This document shows positions 8,578 through 16,307 of a DNA stretch of 25,887 bases, piece after piece. The translations under genes and the position numbers were made by a program. Positions within the stretch are counted from its first letter, which is position 1; the number at the start of each line of letters is the position of its first letter. Source of the stretch: JAYPAN01 sp038123715 (GTDB lineage Bacteria > Pseudomonadota > Alphaproteobacteria > RS24); contig JAYPAN010000023.1 in assembly GCA_038123715.1 (NCBI GenBank), positions 1-25,887 on the forward strand. Direction: 5' to 3'. The notes below the pieces were generated by a model. It ran no database searches. It was not told where the DNA came from and saw only the letters and a program-made list of their open reading frames with translations.

Positions 8578-8639
8578 CCGATTTTCAAACCATCCAATAT
8601 GCGTGCCGGCAAATTGCTGCCATAGGGCTGCAAAATCGG
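8578..8639. repeat. 8-bp inverted repeat between MBL gene and sucC
   Basis: CCGATTTT (8578-8585) and AAAATCGG (8632-8639) are perfect complements 46 bp apart, in the non-coding gap between the MBL-gene stop (8654) and sucC. A smaller GGCA/TGCC stem lies inside. It could be a terminator or processing structure for the MBL transcript, just upstream of the putative suc promoter. No U-run follows. Confidence 0.25.
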
Positions 8640-8653
8640 CTTTCCGGCGCAAC

Positions 8654-9763
8654 TTATTTGACGATAATCTCGCTATTGCCGCCATTGACCGGCGCGGGCA
8701 GGCGGATATGCATACCATCATCGGCCATAATCGTGCCGCTTTTGCGGATTTCGCGCACACCGCGCATGAATATACGCTCAACCAAGCCACTGGCCGGAGA
8801 CGGCGCCATATGGGTGAAAACCAGCATTTTGGCATTGGCGCGATTGGCGACTTTGGCCGCTTCGACCGGACTGGTGTGGTAGTCATGCGTGTCATAAATG
8901 ATTTTGCCAAGGTTTTCCTGACCCATTTCCGCCAATGTTTCCGAGGTCATGCTCACCAAATCGCGTTGCAAAACTTCATGCACCAGCACTTCGGCGTTTT
9001 TGGCCTCGGCCACCAGATTGTCGCTATAAGCGGTGTCGCCGCTTATCACCAATGACCGGCCGCGATAGTCAAAGCGGAAGCCGACGGCAGGTTCAATCGG
9101 CGGATGCGGCACTGAAAAAGCCGATATTTTCAGCCCGCCCTCATCAAAAATGACTGTGCTGCCCTTGGTCGGCACTTTAAAGGGCTGTGCTACAAATCCG
9201 GAATGAGCCGACGGCATGGCCGCCTCGCCGTGATGCGCCGTGCGGTAACCATAATCCAGCCCATAGGCCATATTGAAACCGGTTGCTACCCATTCAACGC
9301 CGGGGCCGCCATAAAGGGGCAATTGCCCGGGTCGCCCGCGCGCCCAGCTTGCCAGATGCAATTCACCAAGAGAGGAAATATGGTCGGAATGGAAATGCGT
9401 CAGCAACACACCGTCAAGGCGTTCAACCGGCAGAGCCATATTGACGGCTACGGCTGTTGAGCGCGCGCCGCTGTCAATAATGAAAAACTTGTCACCGGCC
9501 AGCACACCCATGCATTGCTGCGCCCGTTCGGCATTGCCCATGGGCGAAGCGGTGCCGCAAAACACCAAATCCAGATTATCGCCGCCATAGGCCGCGCTGC
9601 GTTCCATTTGCTGCGCGACAGCGCGCGTCAGCGCGCCCTTGGCCAGCCGGTCTTGCAGCCCATTATGATTGAGAACTAGAACCACCAGCCCTCCGGCCAG
9701 CAAAACCAGCACAAGGGCGGCCACCGCCACCCGTTTCCACCATTTTGCCAATAGTGATTGCAT
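8654..9763 (-). CDS. Membrane-anchored metallo-beta-lactamase-fold hydrolase, unknown substrate
   Basis: There are 369 residues. A basic start (WWKR) and one hydrophobic segment (about 11-32) predict a membrane anchor with the rest periplasmic; there is no lipobox Cys. The catalytic domain starts near 64 (LDLVFCGTASPM). The zinc ligands of the MBL fold are all visible: H-F-H-S-D-H at 123-128, His262 or a nearby residue, the bridging Asp243 in SGDT, His296 in DYHTSP and His318 in FTHMAP. The layout resembles the RNase Z/arylsulfatase-like branch, but an exported RNase Z is unlikely, so a small-molecule ester or sulfate/phosphate substrate is more plausible. ATG at 9763 follows GGGGAG. It lies between mdh and sucC, which are more usually adjacent; it is 134 bp from mdh and 171 bp from sucC. 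Substrate and link to the TCA genes are unknown. Confidence 0.85.
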   Translation of the reverse strand: MQSLLAKWWKRVAVAALVLVLLAGGLVVLVLNHNGLQDRLAKGALTRAVAQQMERSAAYGGDNLDLVFCGTASPMGNAERAQQCMGVLAGDKFFIIDSGARSTAVAVNMALPVERLDGVLLTHFHSDHISSLGELHLASWARGRPGQLPLYGGPGVEWVATGFNMAYGLDYGYRTAHHGEAAMPSAHSGFVAQPFKVPTKGSTVIFDEGGLKISAFSVPHPPIEPAVGFRFDYRGRSLVISGDTAYSDNLVAEAKNAEVLVHEVLQRDLVSMTSETLAEMGQENLGKIIYDTHDYHTSPVEAAKVANRANAKMLVFTHMAPSPASGLVERIFMRGVREIRKSGTIMADDGMHIRLPAPVNGGNSEIIVK

Positions 9764-9843
9764 GCCATTCTCCCCTTTTTACAGCCGACAATCAGCCATA
9801 ATTCGGTTTAGCGGCAATGCGCTGCCGAAGCAAGACAACATTG

Positions 9844-9856
9844 GCACTTATAGTGC
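9844..9856. repeat. Small hairpin downstream of mdh
   Basis: GCACT (9844-9848), loop TAT, AGTGC (9852-9856), about 42 bp past the mdh stop in mdh's direction. It may protect the mRNA 3' end or mark a weak stop for the mdh transcript; there is no U-run after it. Confidence 0.25.
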
Positions 9857-9861
9857 AAATA

Positions 9862-9904
9862 GTTTGCGCCTATTTTTTTGTGCCTATTTCTTTGTGCCTA
9901 TTTC
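9862..9904. repeat. Three tandem 14-bp units across the mdh stop
   Basis: GCCTATTT recurs at 9868, 9882 and 9896 (exact 14-bp period), inside longer units of the form TTTGTGCCTATTTC. On the minus strand each unit carries AAATAG; the first of these is the mdh stop codon and the other two follow it in non-coding sequence. This looks like slipped-strand duplication of the gene end. Confidence 0.75.
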
Positions 9905-10860
9905 AGAGACGGGTCGATTTTCTTGCACGCCGCCAAAAGGCCACTCACCGCATTGACGGATTTTTTGAACATGCTGCGCTCTTTGGCATCAAGCTTAATC
10001 TCGACCACACGCTCCACGCCCTTGGCGCCAATCACCACCGGCACGCCGACATAAAGATTGCGCTGGCCGTATTGGCCATTCAAATGAGCCGCGCAAGGCA
10101 GCACGCGCTTTTGGTCTTTCAGATAGGCTTCGGCCATTTCAATGGCACTGGCGGCGGGCGCATAAAAGGCCGAGCCGCTTTTCAACAGGCCAACAATTTC
10201 TGCACCGCCATCGCGTGTGCGCTGGACGATATCGTCAATTTTCTTCTGCGTTGTCCATTTCATTTTCACCAAATCCGGCAAGGGAATACCGGCAACGGTC
10301 GAATAGCGCACAGATGGAACCATTGTGTCGCCATGCCCGCCCAACACAAAGGCGGTCACATCTTTGACGGACACATTAAACTCCTCGGCAAGGAAATGAC
10401 GGAAGCGCGCCGAGTCCAGCACGCCAGCCATGCCGACCACTTTATTTTTCGGCAGGCCGGAGAATTTTTGCAGCGCCCAGACCATCGCATCCAGCGGATT
10501 GGTGATACAAATCACAAAAGCATTGGGCGCATATTTTTTAATGCCCTCGCCCACTTGCTTCATCACTTTCAAATTGATTTCAATCAAATCATCGCGGCTC
10601 ATGCCCGGCTTGCGCGGCACACCTGCGGTGACAATCACCACATCAGCGCCCTTGATTTGGGCATAGGATTTTGTGCCTTTCAGCGAAGCGTCAAAATGGC
10701 TGACCGGCGCGCTTTGCGCCAAATCCAATGCCTTGCCCTGCGGAATACCGTCAACAATGTCGAAAATGACAACATCGCCAAGTTCCTTGAGACCGGCCAA
10801 ATGCGCCAGCGTGCCGCCGATTTGACCACCACCGATAAGTGCTATTTTGTTGCGAGCCAT
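9898..10860 (-). CDS. mdh: Malate dehydrogenase (LDH-like type)
   Basis: NAD-dependent oxidation of malate to oxaloacetate in the TCA cycle. The 320 residues match the LDH-like MDH class used by alphaproteobacteria. Seen: the glycine-rich NAD site IGGGQIGG (about 9-16), Asp34 at the end of beta-2 for NAD+ specificity, the substrate-binding arginines in VPRKPGMSR (Arg83, Arg89) where Arg83 selects malate over lactate, Arg152 in LDSARFR, and the catalytic His176 in GGHGDTM. ATG at 10860 follows GGGGGA. It is 88 bp downstream of zapE, with two small GC-rich hairpins in the gap. Its stop sits in a 14-bp tandem repeat. In many relatives sucC follows directly; here an MBL-fold gene intervenes. Confidence 0.97.
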   Translation of the reverse strand: MARNKIALIGGGQIGGTLAHLAGLKELGDVVIFDIVDGIPQGKALDLAQSAPVSHFDASLKGTKSYAQIKGADVVIVTAGVPRKPGMSRDDLIEINLKVMKQVGEGIKKYAPNAFVICITNPLDAMVWALQKFSGLPKNKVVGMAGVLDSARFRHFLAEEFNVSVKDVTAFVLGGHGDTMVPSVRYSTVAGIPLPDLVKMKWTTQKKIDDIVQRTRDGGAEIVGLLKSGSAFYAPAASAIEMAEAYLKDQKRVLPCAAHLNGQYGQRNLYVGVPVVIGAKGVERVVEIKLDAKERSMFKKSVNAVSGLLAACKKIDPSLK

Positions 10861-10878
10861 GTTTTCCCCCGTAAGTGT

Positions 10879-10892
10879 CGGCCATCAGGCCG
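10879..10892 (-). promoter_or_regulatory. GC-only hairpin in mdh leader
   Basis: CGGCC, loop of four, GGCCG, ending about 18 nt before the mdh ATG and just upstream of the GGGGGA ribosome-binding site. A second stem, GCGCG/CGCGC with loop TTTGGG, lies at 10924-10939. It overlaps a weak promoter-like pair on the minus strand (TTGCAA, 17 bp, TACGAC). Role unknown: leader structure or a weak end for zapE. Confidence 0.3.
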
Positions 10893-10948
10893 TGTGAATA
10901 TCTGCTTATGGCAAAGGGTCGTAGCGCGTTTGGGCGCGCCTTGCAAGA

Positions 10949-12097
10949 CTAGCTGCTTGTTTCACCGGCAATATGGGGCAATTGCAAATAGTCACGGCTT
11001 TGCATTTCCATCAGCCGCGACACGGTGCGTTCAAACTCAAACGCCCCGTCGCCTTGCGGATATAGCTCGCCCGGCGCGCCATCGGCTGAGGCCAACACAT
11101 TGACCTTATGCTCGTAAAGCGCATCAATCAGTGTCACAAAGCGCACCGCCTCATTACGCTTGTCGGGTTGCAATTTCGGGATATTGTCAATCAGCACAGT
11201 ATGAAAATGCTGCGCCAGCATCAGATAATCCGCCGCCCCGCGCGCCGCGACACATAAATCGGCAAAGGAAAGGCGCGCAATACCTCCCGCCGCTTGCGGC
11301 ACGGGCAAAGTGCGACCTTTCAAATGCAGGTCAATCGGGGCAACAGCCACACCTTCGCTGAGCGCGTGAAAGCGTTCATCAAGCGCGGCGCGCGCCTTCG
11401 GGCCGCAGGGCGTGAACCAGACCGGACGCGCCTGCAAGCGCGCCAGCCGATAATCCTGCGCCGCGTGCAGTTCCAGAACATCAAGCCTTTGTTTCAGCGT
11501 GTCGATAAAAGGCACAAAGCGGTGTCGGTTCAGCCCGCCCTTATACAAATCATCGGGCGCACGATTTGAGGTGGCGACCATGACAATACCGGCATCGAGC
11601 AGCAGGCCGAACAAGCGTCCCAAAATCGACGCATCAGCAATATCCTTGACTTGAAATTCGTCAAAGCACAAAAGCTGCACTTGCGCGGCGATTTCCTTGG
11701 CCACGGCTGGCATCGGGTCGCCATCATGGCGCGCCGATTGCCGGAAAGCATGTATCCGTGCATGGGTTTCCTGCATAAAGGCATGAAAATGCACACGTCT
11801 TTTGCGCTTCACTTGCGCGCCTTCAAAAAACATATCCATCAACATGGACTTACCGCGCCCGACCGCGCCGAAAATATACAGGCCGCGTGGTGCGTCCACC
11901 GGCTTGCCGAGCCATTTTTTAACGCTTGTCGCCAGACCGCTTTGGGCGCGCAAAAGGGTTAACGCATCATTCAACGCATCAAGGCGACGGGCGGCTTCAA
12001 ACTGCGCCGCATCGGCTGATAATTGACCGCTATCCACCAAAGCCTGAAAGCGCGCCGTGACATTTGCTGATTGTGGGGAAGATTGCGCTTTTGTCAT
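10949..12097 (-). CDS. zapE: Cell division protein ZapE (AFG1-family ATPase)
   Basis: AAA-type ATPase that associates with FtsZ rings at constriction in E. coli; the mitochondrial relatives AFG1/LACE1 act in respiratory-complex quality control. There are 382 residues. Seen: Walker A GAVGRGKS (77-84), Walker B LLCFDEF (142-148), sensor segment VATSNRAPDDLY (about 174-185), and RGLYIFG before Walker A, all typical of the family. No Shine-Dalgarno-like sequence precedes the ATG at 12097, so its translation may depend on weak or upstream signals. It is 33 bp downstream of the aqpS stop and 88 bp upstream of mdh. The zapE-mdh pairing is common in alphaproteobacteria. Confidence 0.93.
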   Translation of the reverse strand: MTKAQSSPQSANVTARFQALVDSGQLSADAAQFEAARRLDALNDALTLLRAQSGLATSVKKWLGKPVDAPRGLYIFGAVGRGKSMLMDMFFEGAQVKRKRRVHFHAFMQETHARIHAFRQSARHDGDPMPAVAKEIAAQVQLLCFDEFQVKDIADASILGRLFGLLLDAGIVMVATSNRAPDDLYKGGLNRHRFVPFIDTLKQRLDVLELHAAQDYRLARLQARPVWFTPCGPKARAALDERFHALSEGVAVAPIDLHLKGRTLPVPQAAGGIARLSFADLCVAARGAADYLMLAQHFHTVLIDNIPKLQPDKRNEAVRFVTLIDALYEHKVNVLASADGAPGELYPQGDGAFEFERTVSRLMEMQSRDYLQLPHIAGETSS

Positions 12098-12130
12098 GCG
12101 GGCGGAGTTTAAGAGCCAATCTTGAGAAGG

Positions 12131-12790
12131 TCAATCTTGTGCAGAAGCAGGCGCGAAAATCACTCGCGCCACCAACATAGCAAGAATGGCACCGGCAATT
12201 TGCGCCAGCCAGAAGCCGGGCATGTCAAGCGGGCGGATGCCGGAAAAACTGTCGGTGAAGCCACGCGCCAGCGTCACGGCGGGATTGGCAAAGCTGGTTG
12301 AGGAGGTGAACCAGTAACCGGCGGTGATATACAGCCCGACCAAAGCCGGCACAGCATTGGCGCGATAGGCCAGCCCGCCCAATATGGTGGCCAGCAAGCC
12401 AAATGTGGCGACCGCCTCGCCCAGCCATTGCCCGACCCCGCCGCGCGCATTTTGCGACTGGTCAAGCAAAGGCAACTCAAACATGGCCTGCGCCAGAATG
12501 GTGCCGCATATCCCACCGGTCGCCTGCACCGCAATATAGGCGGCCAAAAGCGACAGGGATAATTCACCGCGCAGGGCAAATACCAGGCTGACTGCCGGGT
12601 TGAAATGCGCGCCGGAGACCGGCCCGAAAATGGAAATAAGCACATAAAGAATGGCGCCAGTGGCAATTGTATTGCCCAACAGGGCTATGGCGTCATTGCC
12701 GTCGGCCAGATTGACCGCCATAATGCCGGAGCCGACAACGGTGCAGACCAGCAGCAAAGTGCCGGAAAATTCGGCCAGCAGCGCGCGCAT
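12131..12790 (-). CDS. aqpS: AqpS-like aquaglyceroporin, probable arsenite channel
   Basis: MIP-family channel with six predicted membrane helices and both NPA loops: HFNPAVS and FANPAVTLAR, the second with the conserved pore Arg. Residues before the second NPA (GYWFTSSTSF) place a small residue where water-specific AqpZ has its filter His, suggesting a wide pore that passes neutral As(OH)3 or glycerol. Such channels replace ArsB in the Sinorhizobium meliloti ars operon. The start chosen is ATG at 12790, one base after the arsC TGA (219 residues, MRALLAEFSG...). A TTG at 12808 would add six residues but overlaps arsC and is less likely. The tight junction with arsC makes co-transcription nearly certain. 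A general glycerol or water channel is the alternative. Confidence 0.85.
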   Translation of the reverse strand: MRALLAEFSGTLLLVCTVVGSGIMAVNLADGNDAIALLGNTIATGAILYVLISIFGPVSGAHFNPAVSLVFALRGELSLSLLAAYIAVQATGGICGTILAQAMFELPLLDQSQNARGGVGQWLGEAVATFGLLATILGGLAYRANAVPALVGLYITAGYWFTSSTSFANPAVTLARGFTDSFSGIRPLDMPGFWLAQIAGAILAMLVARVIFAPASAQD

Positions 12791-12791
12791 A

Positions 12792-13235
12792 TCAGGCCGA
12801 TTGCCCAACCAGAAAAGCGTCTATTCGCGCTTTTATCATGGCGAAAACCTCGTTGAAATGAGCGCGCGTCGCCTCTTCATCGCCGTCAAATTTGGCCGGG
12901 TCGGGAAACGGCCAATGATCGGTCACCGGCAGGCCGGGCCAGACCGGACAGGCCTCGCCCGCGGCATTATTGCAAACGGTAATCACGAAATCCATTTGCC
13001 GTGCTTGCGCGCCGCCAAAATCATCCCATGAAGTCGAGGTCGCGCCCGCCGCCTCAATGCCATGCGCGGCCAATGTTTTCAGCGCCATGGGATGCACAGT
13101 GCCGGTCGGCGTGCTGCCGGCACTGAAGCCGCGCCACGCACCTTTACCGGCATGTTTGCCCGCATGGGTCAAATAGGCTTCGGCCAGAATGGAACGGCAA
13201 CTATTACCGGTACACAGAAACAATACAGACTTCAT
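12792..13235 (-). CDS. arsC: Arsenate reductase, LMW-phosphatase (thioredoxin-coupled) type
   Basis: Reduces arsenate to arsenite in the cytoplasm. The 147 residues have the low-molecular-weight phosphatase fold. Seen: the P-loop CTGNSCR (Cys8 nucleophile, Arg14), two further cysteines at 88 and 96 in VCNNAAGEACPVWPG that would pass the disulfide on, and the DP pair in HWPFPDP (about 112-113). The extra cysteines and the WPG segment favour arsenate reductase over a protein-tyrosine phosphatase. ATG at 13235 follows GAGG. The arsenite made would leave through the AqpS channel encoded one base downstream. No arsR, arsB, acr3 or arsH is in the window, so regulation and any active pump are not visible here. 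Confidence 0.92.
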   Translation of the reverse strand: MKSVLFLCTGNSCRSILAEAYLTHAGKHAGKGAWRGFSAGSTPTGTVHPMALKTLAAHGIEAAGATSTSWDDFGGAQARQMDFVITVCNNAAGEACPVWPGLPVTDHWPFPDPAKFDGDEEATRAHFNEVFAMIKARIDAFLVGQSA

Positions 13236-13244
13236 AACCGCCTC

Positions 13245-13274
13245 ACTATAGGCCGGTCATGACAGTTTTGTGAA
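13245..13274 (-). promoter_or_regulatory. Candidate promoter for arsC-aqpS
   Basis: On the minus strand, TTCACA (13274-13269) and TATAGT (13250-13245) are 18 bases apart; each hexamer matches consensus at five of six positions. The -10 ends only nine bases before the arsC ATG, so the predicted transcript would be almost leaderless and would exclude the GAGG ribosome-binding site. It may be real with a start close to the ATG, or only look like a promoter. No ArsR-type dyad was seen nearby. Confidence 0.35.
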
Positions 13275-13293
13275 GGGGTGACGAAAAAAGCGA

Positions 13294-14073
13294 TTAGACT
13301 TCCCGCGTCACCATCATTTTCTTGATTTCCGATATCGCCTTGGCCGGAGACAGACCTTTCGGGCAGGCTTTGGCGCAATTCATAATTGTATGACAGCGAT
13401 AGACTCGGAACGGGTCTTCCAAATCATCGAGCCGGTCGCCGGTCTTTTCATCGCGGCTGTCAGCCAGCCAGCGATAGGCTTGCAACAAGACGGCAGGGCC
13501 GAGATATTTATCGGAGTTCCACCAATATGAAGGGCAGGAGGTCGAGCAGCACGCGCATAAAATACACTCATACAGCCCGTCAATTTTTTCGCGGTCTTCG
13601 CGCGACTGCTTCCATTCGGTTTGCGGTTGCGGCGTGTCGGTTTTCAGCCAAGGTTCAATCGAGGCATATTGCGCGTAAAGGTCGGTCAAATCCGGCACCA
13701 AATCCTTGACCACCGGCATATGCGGCAGCGGATAAATGCTGATATCGCCCTTCACATCATCCAGCCCCTTGGTGCAGGCCAGCGTGTTCTGTCCGTCAAT
13801 ATTCATGGCGCAAGAGCCGCAAATGCCCTCGCGGCAACTGCGCCGGAAAGTAAGGGTAGAATCAATCTCATTTTTGATTTTAATCAGCGCATCCAGCACC
13901 ATTGGCCCGCAATCATCAGCATCAATCGTGTAAGTATCGACGCGCGGATTTTCGCTGTCATCCGGATTCCAGCGATAGATTTTCAGATTGCGTGGTTTCG
14001 CCATTTCGCTTTTGGCGGCATGGGTCACGCCCTTGCTGATACGCGAATTTTTCGGCAATGCAATTTCAACCAT
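13294..14073 (-). CDS. sdhB: Succinate dehydrogenase iron-sulfur subunit
   Basis: Carries electrons from the SdhA flavin to ubiquinone in complex II at the inner membrane. The 259 residues are family-typical. Seen: [2Fe-2S] cysteines in SCREGICGSC with the later Cys in NTLACTKG; [4Fe-4S] ligands in CILCACCSTSCPS; [3Fe-4S] ligands in CHTIMNCAKACPKG. The order matches the ferredoxin domain followed by the helical domain. ATG at 14073 lies 11 bp after the sdhA stop, with a G-rich ribosome-binding site. A later Met (MAKPRNLKIYRW) could be an alternative start, but alphaproteobacterial SdhB usually has this N-terminal extension. It is the last gene of sdhCDAB; arsC follows after 58 bp. Confidence 0.97.
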   Translation of the reverse strand: MVEIALPKNSRISKGVTHAAKSEMAKPRNLKIYRWNPDDSENPRVDTYTIDADDCGPMVLDALIKIKNEIDSTLTFRRSCREGICGSCAMNIDGQNTLACTKGLDDVKGDISIYPLPHMPVVKDLVPDLTDLYAQYASIEPWLKTDTPQPQTEWKQSREDREKIDGLYECILCACCSTSCPSYWWNSDKYLGPAVLLQAYRWLADSRDEKTGDRLDDLEDPFRVYRCHTIMNCAKACPKGLSPAKAISEIKKMMVTREV

Positions 14074-14084
14074 GGTTACGCCCC

Positions 14085-15869
14085 CTAATACACACGCGCT
14101 TTCGGCTCAATATAACTGACCTCATTGGTCAGCGTGTAATTATGCACACCGCGATAATCGATTGTCGCCTTGCCCTTGCCATCGACATAGGCCAGCGTGT
14201 GCTTCATCCAGTTTTCGTCATCACGCTCCGGAAAGTCCTCGCGCGCATGGCCGCCACGGCTTTCCTTGCGGGCATTGGCGCCCTCAACCGTGGCAATCGC
14301 CTGAACAATCAGATTGTCAAATTCAAGCGTTTCAATCAGGTCTGAGTTCCAGATAAGCGACCGGTCAGCAACACCAATATCGTCCATGCCATTGACCACA
14401 TTCTGCATCCGCTGACAGCCTTCTTCCAGCACATCGCCGGTGCGGAACACGGCGCAATTTTCCTGCATGGCGCGCTGCATTTCAAGGCGCAGCTCGGCGG
14501 TTGGTGTGCCGCCCGAAGCGGTGCGGAAACGCTCAAGCCGCGCCACTGCCTCGTCACCGGCATTGGCCGGCAATGGCGCATGGCTGTCGCCGGGTTGCAC
14601 CACTTCGGCTGAGCGAATGGCCGAGGCACGGCCAAACACGACAAGGTCAATCAGCGAATTGGAGCCAAGCCGGTTGGCACCATGCACCGATACGCAGGCC
14701 GCTTCGCCAATCGCCATCAGCCCCGGCACAGTGCGCTCGGCATCAGCCGCCGTCGGGTTCAGCACTTCGCCATGATAATTGGTCGGAATACCGCCCATAT
14801 TGTAATGCACGGTCGGCAGCACCGGAATCGGCTCTTTGGTGACATCGACGCCGGCAAAAATCCGCGCACTTTCCGAAATGCCCGGCAGGCGCTCGGCCAG
14901 AACATCCGGGTCGAGATGGTCAAGATGCAGATAAATATGGTCTTTATTCGGGCCGACGCCGCGCCCTTCGCGGATTTCAATCGTCATCGAGCGCGACACC
15001 ACATCACGCGACGCCAAATCCTTGGCCGACGGCGCATAGCGCTCCATAAAGCGTTCGCCTTCCGCGTTAATCAATATGCCGCCTTCGCCACGCGAGCCTT
15101 CGGTAATCAGGCAACCGGCACCATAAATACCGGTCGGATGGAATTGCACAAACTCCATATCCTGCAAGGGCAGACCGGCGCGGATAACCATAGCCGAGCC
15201 GTCGCCTGTGCATGTATGGGCTGAAGTTGCCGAGAAATAAGCGCGCCCATAACCGCCCGTGGCGAGAATGACCTGCTTGGCCTGAAAACGGTGCAGCGTG
15301 CCGGTCGCCATTTCAAGCGCCGTCACCCCGACACAGCGATCTTCATCCATAATCAGGTCAAGCGCGAAATACTCGATAAAAAATTCCGTGTCATGGCGCA
15401 GCGACTGACCATACAGCGTGTGCAAAATAGCATGGCCGGTGCGGTCGGCGGCGGCGCATGTGCGCTGGGCAATGCCCTCGCCGAAATTGGTGGTCATGCC
15501 GCCAAATGGCCGCTGATATATTTTGCCTTCTTCAGTGCGCGAAAACGGCACGCCGAAATGCTCCAGCTCATAAACTGCTTCGGGCGCATTGCGGCACAGA
15601 TATTCAATCGCGTCTTGGTCGCCCAACCAATCAGAACCTTTCACCGTGTCATACATGTGCCAGCGCCAGTCATCATCGCCCATATTGCCAAGCGCGGCGG
15701 AAATGCCGCCCTGCGCGGCAACCGTATGGCTGCGCGTCGGGAAAACCTTGCTGATACAGGCGGTGCGAAGCCCGCGCTCGGCACAGCCAAGGGCGGCGCG
15801 CAAGCCCGACCCCCCGGCTCCAACAACAACCACATCAAACTGATGGTCGGTGAACTCGTAACTGCTCAT
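14085..15869 (-). CDS. sdhA: Succinate dehydrogenase flavoprotein subunit
   Basis: Oxidises succinate to fumarate using covalently bound FAD. The start at ATG 15869 gives 594 residues (MSSYEFTDHQFDVVVVGAGG) and follows AGGAG by seven bases; the open frame reaches a TTG at 15908 but the extra 13 codons lack a signal. Seen: FAD-binding GAGGSG (about 17-22), the covalent-FAD His48 in RSHTVAAQGG, FHPTGIYGAGCLITEGSRGEGG, HYNMGGIPTNYHGEV, and GANRLGSNSLIDLVVFGRA, which line the dicarboxylate site. Together with SdhB, SdhC and SdhD in the order C-D-A-B this is complex II, not fumarate reductase. Confidence 0.97.
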   Translation of the reverse strand: MSSYEFTDHQFDVVVVGAGGSGLRAALGCAERGLRTACISKVFPTRSHTVAAQGGISAALGNMGDDDWRWHMYDTVKGSDWLGDQDAIEYLCRNAPEAVYELEHFGVPFSRTEEGKIYQRPFGGMTTNFGEGIAQRTCAAADRTGHAILHTLYGQSLRHDTEFFIEYFALDLIMDEDRCVGVTALEMATGTLHRFQAKQVILATGGYGRAYFSATSAHTCTGDGSAMVIRAGLPLQDMEFVQFHPTGIYGAGCLITEGSRGEGGILINAEGERFMERYAPSAKDLASRDVVSRSMTIEIREGRGVGPNKDHIYLHLDHLDPDVLAERLPGISESARIFAGVDVTKEPIPVLPTVHYNMGGIPTNYHGEVLNPTAADAERTVPGLMAIGEAACVSVHGANRLGSNSLIDLVVFGRASAIRSAEVVQPGDSHAPLPANAGDEAVARLERFRTASGGTPTAELRLEMQRAMQENCAVFRTGDVLEEGCQRMQNVVNGMDDIGVADRSLIWNSDLIETLEFDNLIVQAIATVEGANARKESRGGHAREDFPERDDENWMKHTLAYVDGKGKATIDYRGVHNYTLTNEVSYIEPKARVY

Positions 15870-15923
15870 TTTTTCGCTCCTATTGGCCGCCGCACCTATA
15901 GGGTGCAAACGGCTTTTTCAACT

Positions 15924-16307
15924 CTATGACCCGATAACCAATTTCAGCACGGCCAATGTGCAGGCCGCGCCAATTGTAATGGCAAAAAATGTATTGCCAA
16001 CAAGCAGCAGCAATTTGGCGGCCTCGCCATGGATGTAATCCTCAATCACCACTTGCAAACCCAGCCGCATATGCATCACCGCCGAGACGATAAGCAACAG
16101 CATAATAAGGCCGATAAAGGGATTGCCCAGAAAAGACACAATTGCCGCATGGTCTTTGCCGGCGTGAATGACGAGCATGGCAACCATGAACAAAGTCAAT
16201 GGGATATTGGCCAGCGCCGTGACCCGCTGCGACCAGAAATGCGCCGTGCCTTTTTTGGCCGAGCCAAGCCCACGCGCGCGTGACAGGGGGGTTCGCATAT
16301 CACTCAT
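15924..16307 (-). CDS. sdhD: Succinate dehydrogenase membrane anchor subunit
   Basis: Three-helix membrane anchor that with SdhC binds heme b and ubiquinone. The start at ATG 16307 overlaps the sdhC stop as ATGA and gives 127 residues; a GTG two codons upstream is less likely. Seen: an N-terminal basic cytoplasmic stretch, the conserved GTAHFWSQRVTALANIPL at the entry to helix 1, helix 2 with MHMRLGLQVVIEDYIH (probable heme and quinone region), and helix 3 ending VLKLVIGS. It is 54 bp upstream of sdhA. Confidence 0.94.
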   Translation of the reverse strand: MSDMRTPLSRARGLGSAKKGTAHFWSQRVTALANIPLTLFMVAMLVIHAGKDHAAIVSFLGNPFIGLIMLLLIVSAVMHMRLGLQVVIEDYIHGEAAKLLLLVGNTFFAITIGAACTLAVLKLVIGS

